A stretch of DNA of 44,117 bases from JBQLZQ01 sp052168355 (GTDB lineage: Bacteria > Pseudomonadota > Alphaproteobacteria > DSM-16000 > Inquilinaceae): positions 1-44,117 of the forward strand of contig JBQLZQ010000003.1 of assembly GCA_052168355.1 (NCBI GenBank). The letters run 5' to 3'. The position numbers were made by a program, and so were the translations under genes. Positions 30,560 to 38,547 of this stretch are shown here, piece after piece. The notes below the pieces were generated by a model that saw only the letters and a list, made by a program, of their open reading frames with translations, had not been told where the DNA came from and did not search any database. How positions within the stretch are numbered: the stretch's first letter is position 1; the number at the start of each line of letters is the position of its first letter.

Positions 30560-31849
30560 TCAGTAGTTGTAGAGAGCGTGCGGGACGGTAAGCACAAGTT
30601 GCGGAAACAGAGTGATGAGCGCGAGCACGATCAGGTGCACCGCGATAAATGGCAGGATCGCCCGGCAGATCTGAAGGATCGAGATGTTGGCGATGCCGCT
30701 GGCGATGTAAAGCGACAAGCCGACGGGCGGCGTCACCGTGCCGATCATCAGGTTAACGGTCATCATGACGCCGAAAAAGACGGGGTCTATGCCAAACGCC
30801 TGGACCACGGGTAGCAGGACCGGGGTGAAGACGATGATCGCCGAGCCCCCGTCGAGAAAGCACCCGGCAATCAGAAGAAGCAGGTTGATGACGAACAGCA
30901 GCAAAAGCGCATTGGTGATGTGGTCCGAGAACCAATCTGACAGGGCGAGGGGTATCTGCTCGATCGTCAGGACATAGCCGACCAGATTGGCGACGCCTAC
31001 GATGACCATCACCACGGCCGTGTTCAACGCAGCGGATCGGAAGATCGCCGGAATCTGCGAGACGGTCAGCTCACGATAGATGAAGAGGCCGGCGAAGAGC
31101 GCGTAGACAGTTGCAACGACCGCCGCCTCCGTCGCGGTGAAGACACCGCCGAGGATGCCGCCTACGATGATGAGCGGCATGATAAGCGCCCCGATGGCGG
31201 ACACGAAGCTCCGCGCAAGGCCCGAGATCGAGAACGGCTCGGTCTCGACTTCCCAGTCGCCGCGGCTGGCTTTCACGTAGATCAGAACCATCAGCCCGAC
31301 CGTCATCATAAGCCCCGGCACGATTCCACCCATGAACAGAGCGCCGATGGAAACGCCGGAAATCACGCCATAAAGGACGAGCGGGATGGAGGGAGGAATG
31401 ATCGGCCCGTTGACGCCGGACGCCGCGACAACCGAGGCGGCGAACGCGGGGTCAAAACCCCGCCTCTTCATCATCGGGATCATTGTCGATCCGATGGCCG
31501 TGGTGTCGGCGACGGCAGAGCCGGAAATACCCGCGAAAATCGTCGAGGCGATGACCGCGACATGACCGAGCCCGCCATGGATCCAGCCCACGAGAAAGGA
31601 AGAAAAATTCACCAGCCGTCGGGAGATGCCGCCCCGCTCCATCAGGGCGCCGGCGGCCATGAAGAACGGAATTGCCAGCATCGGGAAACTGTCTAGCCCG
31701 GCATAAATCCGCTGCAACACGAGCTGGGGCGAGAGCAGGTCGATATTCGCCAGGACGACCATCGAGGCGCCGGCGAGCGCAAACAGGATTGGGACACCCA
31801 GAACAAGAAGCAGGAAGAAGATACCGAAAAGGATCAGCAGGGACGTCAC
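30560..31849 (-). CDS. dctM: TRAP transporter large permease (DctM/SiaM type)
   Basis: The 429-residue membrane protein begins with a GTG at 31849 that overlaps the small-subunit stop by four bases, and reads VTSLLILFGIFFLLLVLGVP, followed by about 12 hydrophobic segments. DctM landmarks are AIPFFMAAGALMERGGIS, a SGSAVADTTAIGSTMIP segment and EAAVVATVYALFAGL. It forms the Na+-driven transport channel. A longer in-frame extension upstream lies inside the small-subunit gene and is rejected. Confidence 0.92.
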   Translation of the reverse strand: MTSLLILFGIFFLLLVLGVPILFALAGASMVVLANIDLLSPQLVLQRIYAGLDSFPMLAIPFFMAAGALMERGGISRRLVNFSSFLVGWIHGGLGHVAVIASTIFAGISGSAVADTTAIGSTMIPMMKRRGFDPAFAASVVAASGVNGPIIPPSIPLVLYGVISGVSIGALFMGGIVPGLMMTVGLMVLIYVKASRGDWEVETEPFSISGLARSFVSAIGALIMPLIIVGGILGGVFTATEAAVVATVYALFAGLFIYRELTVSQIPAIFRSAALNTAVVMVIVGVANLVGYVLTIEQIPLALSDWFSDHITNALLLLFVINLLLLIAGCFLDGGSAIIVFTPVLLPVVQAFGIDPVFFGVMMTVNLMIGTVTPPVGLSLYIASGIANISILQICRAILPFIAVHLIVLALITLFPQLVLTVPHALYNY

Positions 31850-32454
31850 TTCCGGGCATCTCGTGGCTGCGTGTCCGACGTCGGCTCCTGCTCGGGCGCA
31901 CGTGGCATGATCTCCGGCATATGCGGTTCGATCGAACGCCAGTGGCGATCGCCCCTGGCGAAGGCGACGAGACTTTGCGTCATGGTGAAGGCGAGCCAGA
32001 CAAGGAGCAGAACCGTCGATACGAGAACGAGTCCGAAGATCAGTCCCATTGGGAATTGCAGTGCCGGGGTCCGCTGATCCCACTCTCGCAGAAATGTCGC
32101 CCAACCTCCGACGACGAGATAGTAGGAAATCACCAGCCCGACGACAGCGGCAAGCGCATCGGCCAGATGGCGCAGCCGCTCGGGAAGAAGGTCGACGAAG
32201 ATGGTCACCGTCAGGTGTTCGCGCCGCCGCGCGAGCACGGCCGCGCCAACAAAGATCAGCGAGATGAAGAGAAGTCGCGCGACTTCCTCCGACCAGATCA
32301 GGGCCGCATCAAGAAGATACCGGGACATGACCTGCAGCGACACGACAACGACCATTCCCGCAAGAAGCAGGGTCAGCAACCAGCCGAGCAGCATGACGAG
32401 CGCATCCTCGGCAGGCATGAGCGCACCGAGGATGCCGCGAGACTGTCTCTGCAT
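31846..32454 (-). CDS. dctQ: TRAP transporter small permease (DctQ type)
   Basis: The protein of about 202 residues has four transmembrane segments: DALVMLLGWLLTLLLAGMVVVV, LLFISLIFVGAAVL, ALAAVVGLVISYYLVV and GLIFGLVLVSTVLLLVWLAF. The motif SRYLLDAALIWSEEVARLLF is the DctQ signature. I prefer the ATG at 32454, five bases past the binding-protein stop; an ATG at 32481 would overlap that gene. A charged C-terminal tail of ~40 residues is longer than usual. Confidence 0.88.
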   Translation of the reverse strand: MQRQSRGILGALMPAEDALVMLLGWLLTLLLAGMVVVVSLQVMSRYLLDAALIWSEEVARLLFISLIFVGAAVLARRREHLTVTIFVDLLPERLRHLADALAAVVGLVISYYLVVGGWATFLREWDQRTPALQFPMGLIFGLVLVSTVLLLVWLAFTMTQSLVAFARGDRHWRSIEPHMPEIMPRAPEQEPTSDTQPRDARK

Positions 32455-32458
32455 TTTG

Positions 32459-33448
32459 TCAGCTTGGGTTCCGTGCGGCATCGATCAGATCGAGCAGTTC
32501 CTGCGCATCGTCGCCGAATTCGGCAACGGCCTCTTCGCGCAAGGGGGCGACCGCCTCGGCCAGCGCGGCGCGATCGGGTTCGGTCACCTGCATGCCGCGT
32601 TCGCGCAACTCGTCAAGGAGCGCGGCGTCGTCCGCCGCGACCTTGTCGCGCTGAACGATCGCACTGTCGAGAACCGCCTGCCTGACGATCTCCTGATGCT
32701 GGTCCGACAGGCCGTCCCAGAGCTCCTCGGAATACAGAACCATATGCGTCAGATGCAGATGGCCCGTCAGGGCGAGGTGGTCGTTCACTTCATAAAACGC
32801 GGCATTGAAGATATTGGACAGGGGGTTTTCCTGTCCGTCCACGACGCCTTGCTCCATGGCGGTGTAGAGTTCGTTGAATGCCATCGGTGTGGCGTTCGCG
32901 CCCATCATTTCCAGCGTCTTGAGATGGTAGGTGGCGCGCGGGGTGCGGATCTTCAGCCCGGCTATGTCGCCTGGGCCGCCGACGGGGCGGACGGAATTGG
33001 TCAGGTGGCGCATCCCGGCCTCGTAGAAGCCGAGAAGTTCGACACCGTGCTGCTCCACGAGACCAGCCACTTTCTCACCCAGGGGCCCCTCGAAAGCCCG
33101 GAAGGCATGGTCGCGGTCATCGAAGATGTATCCGATCTCCAATGTGCCAAGCACCGGCTCCCACGATCCGAAAAAGCCCGTCGTGACCCAGGTCATTTCG
33201 AGCGTGCCCGACCGAAGTTGCTCGACCATCTCACGTTGATTGCCAAGCTGGGCGTCGGTAAACACCCGTACATCGATCTCGCCGTCGGACCGCTCTTCGA
33301 CCAGACGCTCGAACTCACGCGCACCCACGTTTTCGGGATGGTCGCCGGAAACGACGGTGCCCACCTTGATGGTCACGTCGGCCGCGAATGCGCTTCCGGT
33401 GAGAAAGGTGCCCGCAAGCAACGCGGAAATGACGGTGGTCAACTTCAT
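32459..33448 (-). CDS. dctP: TRAP transporter substrate-binding protein (DctP type)
   Basis: The 329-residue protein has a Sec signal peptide (MKLTTVISALLAGTFLTGS, cut after AFA) and the DctP fold: VVSGDHPENVGAREFERLVEER, LEMTWVTTGFFGSWEP, then the ligand arginine in GLKIRTPRAT, and NELYTAMEQGVVDGQENPLSNI. The central Arg of the KIR segment binds the substrate carboxylate in this family, so a sugar acid or similar acid is likely. It follows the GntR regulator gene by 10 bp on the minus strand. RBS AGGAGG precedes the ATG. Confidence 0.92.
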   Translation of the reverse strand: MKLTTVISALLAGTFLTGSAFAADVTIKVGTVVSGDHPENVGAREFERLVEERSDGEIDVRVFTDAQLGNQREMVEQLRSGTLEMTWVTTGFFGSWEPVLGTLEIGYIFDDRDHAFRAFEGPLGEKVAGLVEQHGVELLGFYEAGMRHLTNSVRPVGGPGDIAGLKIRTPRATYHLKTLEMMGANATPMAFNELYTAMEQGVVDGQENPLSNIFNAAFYEVNDHLALTGHLHLTHMVLYSEELWDGLSDQHQEIVRQAVLDSAIVQRDKVAADDAALLDELRERGMQVTEPDRAALAEAVAPLREEAVAEFGDDAQELLDLIDAARNPS

Positions 33449-33458
33449 GGTCTTCCTC

Positions 33459-34130
33459 CTATTTTGAAGTCTTGATTGGCATCACCGTGCCGTGTCGGCT
33501 CACAAGGCCCAGCAATTCATCGGTCGTTCGCGTCCAGTGCTCTTCATAAAGCTGGCCGACCGCCGCTGTGTCGCGCTCCTCGATGGCCCGGAGCATGTCG
33601 GCGTGTTCGTCTGCCGAGCGGTTCGGCAGAGGCCTGAGGTGCAATGCGAAATAGCGCGCCCTGTCAGTCAAGGTTCGCTGTGCGTGGTACATGTCCGCCA
33701 GGCGCGCATTCCCGCACCCATCGACGATGGCGAAATGAAATCGGGCATCCGCTTCCGCCCACGACTCGCGATCTTCCTTTGCAAGAGCGGCTTTCATGTC
33801 GTTCACCGCGACGGCTATCGGGCTCAGGTCGCGCTGATCGGCGCGGCACAGAAGCAATGCGGCCTCGAGTTCAAGAGCTTTGGCAATTTGGTGTATCTCA
33901 CGAACGTCGTCGACGCGCAGCGGCAGAACTCGCGTTCCCCGTCGGGGAATGATTTCCACCAGGCCCTCCGCTGCCAGCCGGAGAACCGCTTCGCGCACGG
34001 GGGTGCGGGACAGTCCCATGTTTTGCGCAAGTTCGCGATCGGACCAAAGCGTGCCGCCTTGGATCAGACCCATCAGAATATCCTCCCGAAGGCTGGAGTA
34101 GGCCGTATCTGCAAGGGTTTGGGATTTCAT
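33459..34130 (-). CDS. GntR-family regulator of the TRAP operon, FCD domain
   Basis: This 223-residue protein has an N-terminal winged helix (AYSSLREDILMGLIQGG, ELAQNMGLSRTPVREAVLRLAAEGLVE, IPRRGTRV) and an FCD effector domain (EADARFHFAIVDGCGN and LRAIEERDTAAVGQLYEEHW). It is the first gene of the TRAP/isomerase operon, so it is autoregulated if it binds the perfect palindrome at 34157-34190. Effectors of such regulators are usually the acid or sugar taken up by the adjacent transporter. It sits 10 bp upstream of the binding-protein gene. Confidence 0.9.
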   Translation of the reverse strand: MKSQTLADTAYSSLREDILMGLIQGGTLWSDRELAQNMGLSRTPVREAVLRLAAEGLVEIIPRRGTRVLPLRVDDVREIHQIAKALELEAALLLCRADQRDLSPIAVAVNDMKAALAKEDRESWAEADARFHFAIVDGCGNARLADMYHAQRTLTDRARYFALHLRPLPNRSADEHADMLRAIEERDTAAVGQLYEEHWTRTTDELLGLVSRHGTVMPIKTSK

Positions 34131-34156
34131 CGGGCTGGCCTGGTTTTGGGCGACAC

Positions 34157-34190
34157 TGACATATCATCTGGTATTCCAGATGATATGTCA
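34157..34190. promoter_or_regulatory. Perfect 34-bp palindrome, likely GntR operator
   Basis: The arms TGACATATCATCTGG (34157-34171) and CCAGATGATATGTCA (34176-34190) are exact inverted copies separated by TATT. The centre CTGGTATTCCAG resembles operators of FCD-type GntR proteins. It lies 27 bp upstream of the regulator start. Confidence 0.8.
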
Positions 34191-34328
34191 ATAATGGATG
34201 GCGCATTTTAGTCGATTTGTTTGCGTCGCATCGCGCAGCGGGCCCGGTTTTGACTGAATCGAGGGAGGATTCCCAAATCGGTTGATTTGTGATCCAAGCT
34301 GCGTGCGGGGGCGAGGAGGTCAGCATGC

Positions 34329-34575
34329 ATGACCAAGGCCCATTCGAATGGTCTTCGCGAGCGTGTGGTTGCGGCGGTAGCGGCCGGTGACAGCTGCCGA
34401 ACGGTTGCGGTTCGATTTGGGGTTTCTCGGTTTCTTGCGTTGTGAAGTGGTCGCAGCGGCGGCGGGCGACTGGTAGCGTGGCGCCGGACAAGATGGGCGG
34501 CTACCGGCCGATTGTGCTGGAGCAGCACCGCGATTTCATCCTCGAGCAGGTTGACCAGTCGTCTCATTGTCACCG
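34329..34575 (+). pseudogene. N-terminal fragment of an IS630-family transposase
   Basis: Starting at ATG 34329, it reads HSNGLRERVVAAVAAGDSCR and VAVRFGVS. A frameshift follows, and the next frame gives VKWSQRRRATGSVAPDKMGG, YRPIVLEQHRDFILEQV. This is the helix-turn-helix end of IS630 transposases. The DDE domain is absent. A stop after VSRFLAL confirms it is inactive. It separates the TRAP cluster from the AraC/PhyH cluster. Confidence 0.85.
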
Positions 34576-34658
34576 CGCGCGGTCGGCAGCGCAGTCTTAT
34601 CGCGTGAATACGAAAGCCAAAAACTCAACCCGATCAGGATAAGGGAACGGGCCGGCGT

Positions 34659-35510
34659 TCAGCGACCGAGCTCGGTGCGGCGCCAATCGTTGGGGGGACG
34701 TCCGATGACCTGCTTGAAAGCCCGACTGAAATGGTATGCATCAAAAAAGCCGCAGGTCGCGGCGATCTCGTGGATGGGTAACGAGCTGTCCAGCATCATG
34801 CGCTGTGCCAAGGCCAGGCGTTCGCGCCGGAGATAGGCGCCGGGGGTGGTGGTCAGGTGTTTTCGAAACAGGCGGCGCAACTGCGAGGCGCTCACCCCGG
34901 CCAGTTTCTCCATGTCTTGCGCCATCCACTTGCGTTCCGGGTTCGCGGCGATGGCGTCACGCAGACGTTTGAGCCCGGCGGGCAGACCTGTGCGCGTGCC
35001 CGGATCGCGTTGACGGTTGAGAAGGCACAGGAATTCCGCCATGGCCGCGTGCAGGCGCAGGTCGATGTCGGCGGGGCGGACGGCCAGCGTCTCGAAAAGA
35101 CCATGGAACCAGGCAATCAATTGCGAGCCTTCGACCACGCTCATCCGCGGGCGCGCCTCCCCGAACAGGCGCCGACGCAGCGCGCCCGTGTCCGGCCCGT
35201 CCATCCGAAACCACATCAGCGACCAGGGGTCGGCCCCGTCGGCCAGGTGACCATGGGGAAAATCGCCGGGTAACCAGGCAAGCTGGCCGGGCGCAAGATC
35301 GAACCGAGCCCCGGCCGCGTCAACCTGTCCTTTGCCGGACAGACAATAGAGAATGTCATCGCCCGGACATTCCGTGCGGCTGATCCCGCTCTCCGGCGCG
35401 GCGTCCAGCCATCCGGCCCGTAGTACGGTGGTGAGGCTGGAACGCATGGTGCTGTCGGGCAGGAAATAGTGACTTACATGGATTGTTGACGCGTTGTCCG
35501 ATTTTCCCAT
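34659..35510 (-). CDS. AraC-family transcriptional regulator
   Basis: This 283-residue protein has an N-terminal cupin-type effector domain (DDILYCLSGKGQVDAAG, APGQLAWLPGDFPHG) and a C-terminal pair of helix-turn-helix motifs (MEKLAGVSASQLRRLFRKH, RRERLALAQRMMLDSSLPIHEIAATCGFFDAYHFSRAFKQ). The IAxxCGFxDxxxFSRxFK motif is the AraC consensus. It diverges from the PhyH/ABC/kinase operon across ~117 bp and is the natural activator of it. The cupin implies a sugar-type ligand. Confidence 0.92.
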   Translation of the reverse strand: MGKSDNASTIHVSHYFLPDSTMRSSLTTVLRAGWLDAAPESGISRTECPGDDILYCLSGKGQVDAAGARFDLAPGQLAWLPGDFPHGHLADGADPWSLMWFRMDGPDTGALRRRLFGEARPRMSVVEGSQLIAWFHGLFETLAVRPADIDLRLHAAMAEFLCLLNRQRDPGTRTGLPAGLKRLRDAIAANPERKWMAQDMEKLAGVSASQLRRLFRKHLTTTPGAYLRRERLALAQRMMLDSSLPIHEIAATCGFFDAYHFSRAFKQVIGRPPNDWRRTELGR

Positions 35511-35627
35511 GCGCGTTTTTTACATGAAATTGGCAAGGCTGTCTATTTCGTCACCCTGGATTTGGCGTAGAGTAAAGGCAAGAAAGGCTCCGTGGAAAAT
35601 GCGGGGCGCACCGCCAGGGAGGACCGG

Positions 35628-36392
35628 ATGCTCGTTCCCAGCAAGACGGAAACACGTGCTTACGACGTGGATGGGTATTTCGTCCGTAAGGGGTTTCTGA
35701 GCGACGCGGAGGTTGGCGATTTCCGCAACAAGGCCCGCCGACAACTTGAGGACGAATCCAAGTCCGGCAGTGTCATGGAGAAAGGCGACACGGCGGGCAA
35801 CAAGACTCTCTTGAAGCTATGGAATCGGGCCGGAGATGACATCTACGGCATGCTGGCCAGAGACGAGCGTCTTGTCCGCATGTCCGAGGCTCTGATCGGC
35901 AATGAGATATATCTTTACAGCCACAAGATGACGATGAAGCAGCCGCGCGAGGGTGGGGCGTGGGAATGGCACCAGGATTTCGGCTATTGGCACAACAATG
36001 GTTGTCTGTCGCCGGAGATGCTGTCCATCTGGATTGCGCTGGATCCATCCAACAGGGCCAACGGATGTCTTCAGGTCCTCAAAGGCACGCATGGTCTCGG
36101 CCGTCTGAACCACGTCCGGAAAGATGGGCAGACCAATGTGGAGAAGCCTTATCTCGACGCCGCGCTTGACCGTTTTGACCATGTTCACGTCGAGATGGAC
36201 CCCGGTGACGCGCTGATCTTCCACTGCAACCTGCTGCACCGATCCGATGCGAACAACAGCGACACCTATCGGTGGGGCTATATCTGTTCCTACAACGCCG
36301 TTCACAACGCGCCTTTTGTCCGCGCCCGGGACTACGGCAATTACGAAGAGCTGAAAACCGTGCCTGCTGGCAGCTTCATGGCGGCGGAATGA
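35628..36392 (+). CDS. Phytanoyl-CoA dioxygenase (PhyH)-family enzyme
   Basis: This 254-residue Fe(II)/2-oxoglutarate dioxygenase has the metal ligands in WEWHQDFGYW (His115, Asp117) and LLHRSDANN (His204), and the 2-oxoglutarate-binding Arg probably in YRWGY (Arg215). The N-terminal YDVDGYFVRKGFLS is typical of PhyH proteins. It should hydroxylate or oxidatively demethylate a small molecule. I chose the ATG at 35628 because AGGGAGGA lies just upstream; a GTG at 35592 lacks a site. It is first in an operon with sugar transport and kinase genes, and its stop overlaps the permease start (ATGA), which is unusual for a PhyH enzyme and central to the proposed pathway. Confidence 0.9.
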   Translation: MLVPSKTETRAYDVDGYFVRKGFLSDAEVGDFRNKARRQLEDESKSGSVMEKGDTAGNKTLLKLWNRAGDDIYGMLARDERLVRMSEALIGNEIYLYSHKMTMKQPREGGAWEWHQDFGYWHNNGCLSPEMLSIWIALDPSNRANGCLQVLKGTHGLGRLNHVRKDGQTNVEKPYLDAALDRFDHVHVEMDPGDALIFHCNLLHRSDANNSDTYRWGYICSYNAVHNAPFVRARDYGNYEELKTVPAGSFMAAE

Positions 36393-37450
36393 CCCGAGGC
36401 GCCAGTGTGAGTGGCGAGACGGACGCGCATGCCATAACAGCCGGCGGCCGGCGGTCCCGCTTGCCCAGCGTCTCTTTTACGACACGGCTTCAGTCAGCGA
36501 AGGAAACGGGCGTTTTCCTGGCGCTGGTGGTCATGTGCATCTTCCTGGCAGTGGCCTCGGACAGCTTCCTGACAACGACGAACCTTCTCAATATCGGCCG
36601 CCAGGTCTCGCTTCTCGGGATCATGGCTATTGGCATGACGTTCGTCCTGATTTCAGGCGAGATCGATCTGTCGGTGGGGTCCACTTACGCACTGGCCGGG
36701 CTGAGCACCGGCATGTTGATCGTGATGGGCTGGAGCCTGGCGCCGGCCGTGGCCGTGGGCCTTCTGTGCGGCGCTGCGATCGGGTTGATCAACGGCGTTC
36801 TTTCCACCTACGGACGGTTGCCGTCGCTGATCGCAACCCTTGGGATGCTGTCAATCGTGCGGGGTACCGCACTGCTTCTGACCGGCGGACAACCCGTCAC
36901 GGTGAACGAGCGGAACGGCGCCGACCCGCAGGTTTTGGAGTTGTTCGAATATCTGGGGCAAGGGTATCTGTTTGGCCTTGTCCCCATGCAGCTTGTGTTC
37001 TTTGCGGCGATCGCCGGCTTCGGTTGGCTGGTTCTGTCGCGCACCGCCTTTGGTTTCCGTGTCTTTGCCGTCGGCGGCAGCGCCAAGGCAGCGCGCGTGT
37101 CGGGCATCCATACCCAAAGCGTAAAGATCTGGGCGTTCGTCATCATGGGCATGCTGGCCGCGTTGGCGGGCGTGCTGTCGATCGCCTTCCTGCCAAGCGG
37201 GCAGGCAGGTCGGACCGGACTGGGGCTCGAGCTGGATGTGATCGCCGCGGTGGTCGTGGGCGGCACATCGCTTGCGGGCGGCGTGGGCACGGTCCTGGGA
37301 ACGGTTCTGGGTGTACTGATCATCGGGGTGCTGCGCAACGGTCTGGTCCTGATGGGCGTCTCGCCCTTCATGCAGGAGGTGATGATCGGCCTCGTGATCA
37401 TTGCGGCCGTCGCCATCGACAAATGGAGCACAAGATCACGATCGGGCTAG
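36389..37450 (+). CDS. CUT2-family sugar ABC transporter permease
   Basis: This 353-residue membrane protein has a ~45-residue polar N-terminus and about ten hydrophobic segments. Family landmarks are LNIGRQVSLLGIMAIGMTFVL, SGEIDLSVGSTYALAGL, AVGGSAKAARVSGIHT and GGTSLAGGVGTVLGT. It is the channel of a second pentose-type importer, distinct from the 11120-12094 permease. It overlaps the PhyH gene by four bases, so the enzyme and the transporter are co-translated. The order permease, binding protein, ATPase is the same as in the first sugar cluster. Confidence 0.93.
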   Translation: MTRGASVSGETDAHAITAGGRRSRLPSVSFTTRLQSAKETGVFLALVVMCIFLAVASDSFLTTTNLLNIGRQVSLLGIMAIGMTFVLISGEIDLSVGSTYALAGLSTGMLIVMGWSLAPAVAVGLLCGAAIGLINGVLSTYGRLPSLIATLGMLSIVRGTALLLTGGQPVTVNERNGADPQVLELFEYLGQGYLFGLVPMQLVFFAAIAGFGWLVLSRTAFGFRVFAVGGSAKAARVSGIHTQSVKIWAFVIMGMLAALAGVLSIAFLPSGQAGRTGLGLELDVIAAVVVGGTSLAGGVGTVLGTVLGVLIIGVLRNGLVLMGVSPFMQEVMIGLVIIAAVAIDKWSTRSRSG

Positions 37451-37487
37451 ACCGAAGGTTCGCACAACAATCCAAAGGGAGGAAAAA

Positions 37488-38459
37488 ATGAATAGACTCT
37501 GGTTCTCGACAACGGCGCTGACGGCGCTTCTGGTGCCCTTGACGCTGGCCGCCGAGCCGGTGAACGTGTCGGATTTCAACCTCGCTCCTCGTATTGCCGA
37601 TCGTGTTGCAGCCGGGGAGCCGTTGAACATCTTCGTGTCCTACCACGATGTGTCGAACGAGTTCGCACCCTTTGTGCGCGCGGGTGTCGAACGCGCGGAC
37701 GCGGCAGAGAACGTCAACGCCCGTTTTATCGGGCCCGTAGGAGCCGACGCGGATGCCCAGATCTCCGAGATCGAGACACTGATCGGCCAAATGGACGGAT
37801 TGGCCATTTCCTCGGTCAGTACCGACGCGCTTGCCCCGCTGATCAACCGGGTGGTCGAGGCGGGCATTCCGGTCATCACCTACAACACGGACAATCCGGA
37901 CAGCGATCGGCTGGTGTTTGCCGGTCAGGATCTTGTGCAATCTGGCCGCGAAGCGGGCGACCTGATGGGTGACGTTCTGGGCGGCAAGGGCCGTGTGGTC
38001 ATCACCACGCTGGATGCGGCCGCCCAATGGTCGCTGGATCGTGAAAGCGGTGCGCGAGAGGCCCTGGCAAAGTACGACGACATCGAGGTTGTTCGTACGC
38101 TAAACACCGGAACCGATCCCCAGGAGATTTATGCCGCCATCGAAAATGCCATGCTTGCCGATCCGGACATCGACGGCATTCTGTCTTTGGAATGCTGCTC
38201 GACACCCGCCGCCGGCGAATGGGTCGATCGCAATGGACGCGTGGATGACGTGAAGATCGTCGGCTTCGATCTTCTCGATCAGACGGTCGATCTGGTGGCC
38301 GAGGGCGTTATTCAGGCGACCATCGACCAAGCGCCGGAACGGCAGGGTTATGAGGCGGTGAATCTGCTGGTGACGTTCCTCTCCGGCGAGACCATCGACG
38401 ATCTGGATACCGGTGTCGGCATCTTTACGCCCGAGAACATCTCGGAAGTGATGCAGTAA
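37488..38459 (+). CDS. Periplasmic sugar-binding protein
   Basis: This 323-residue RbsB-type protein has a Sec signal peptide (MNRLWFSTTALTALLVPLT, cut after LAA). The mature part contains PLNIFVSYHDVSNEFAPFVRAG, then VIGxx-like loops such as DAQISEIETLIGQMDGLAIS, VEAGIPVITYNTDNPDSDR and a conserved IVGFDLLDQ near the end. It has a vicinal Cys pair (LECCSTP) that is not typical. Start is fixed by the strong AAAGGGAGG ribosome site and the signal sequence. It follows the permease by 37 bp and precedes a hairpin. Confidence 0.92.
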   Translation: MNRLWFSTTALTALLVPLTLAAEPVNVSDFNLAPRIADRVAAGEPLNIFVSYHDVSNEFAPFVRAGVERADAAENVNARFIGPVGADADAQISEIETLIGQMDGLAISSVSTDALAPLINRVVEAGIPVITYNTDNPDSDRLVFAGQDLVQSGREAGDLMGDVLGGKGRVVITTLDAAAQWSLDRESGAREALAKYDDIEVVRTLNTGTDPQEIYAAIENAMLADPDIDGILSLECCSTPAAGEWVDRNGRVDDVKIVGFDLLDQTVDLVAEGVIQATIDQAPERQGYEAVNLLVTFLSGETIDDLDTGVGIFTPENISEVMQ

Positions 38460-38475
38460 AGGTTGGCTGCGGCGT

Positions 38476-38508
38476 TGGTCGTATCCCCATTGATGGGGGA
38501 TACGACCA
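38476..38508 (+). terminator. Stem-loop between binding protein and ATPase genes
   Basis: Thirteen-bp arms (TGGTCGTATCCCC and its exact complement GGGGATACGACCA) enclose a seven-base loop. No T-run follows. It is better read as a processing or attenuation hairpin that keeps binding-protein mRNA levels high than as a full terminator. Confidence 0.65.
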
Positions 38509-38547
38509 CCCGCCGCTGGATCCGTCTGCCGGTGTCAGGAGCCTCGG

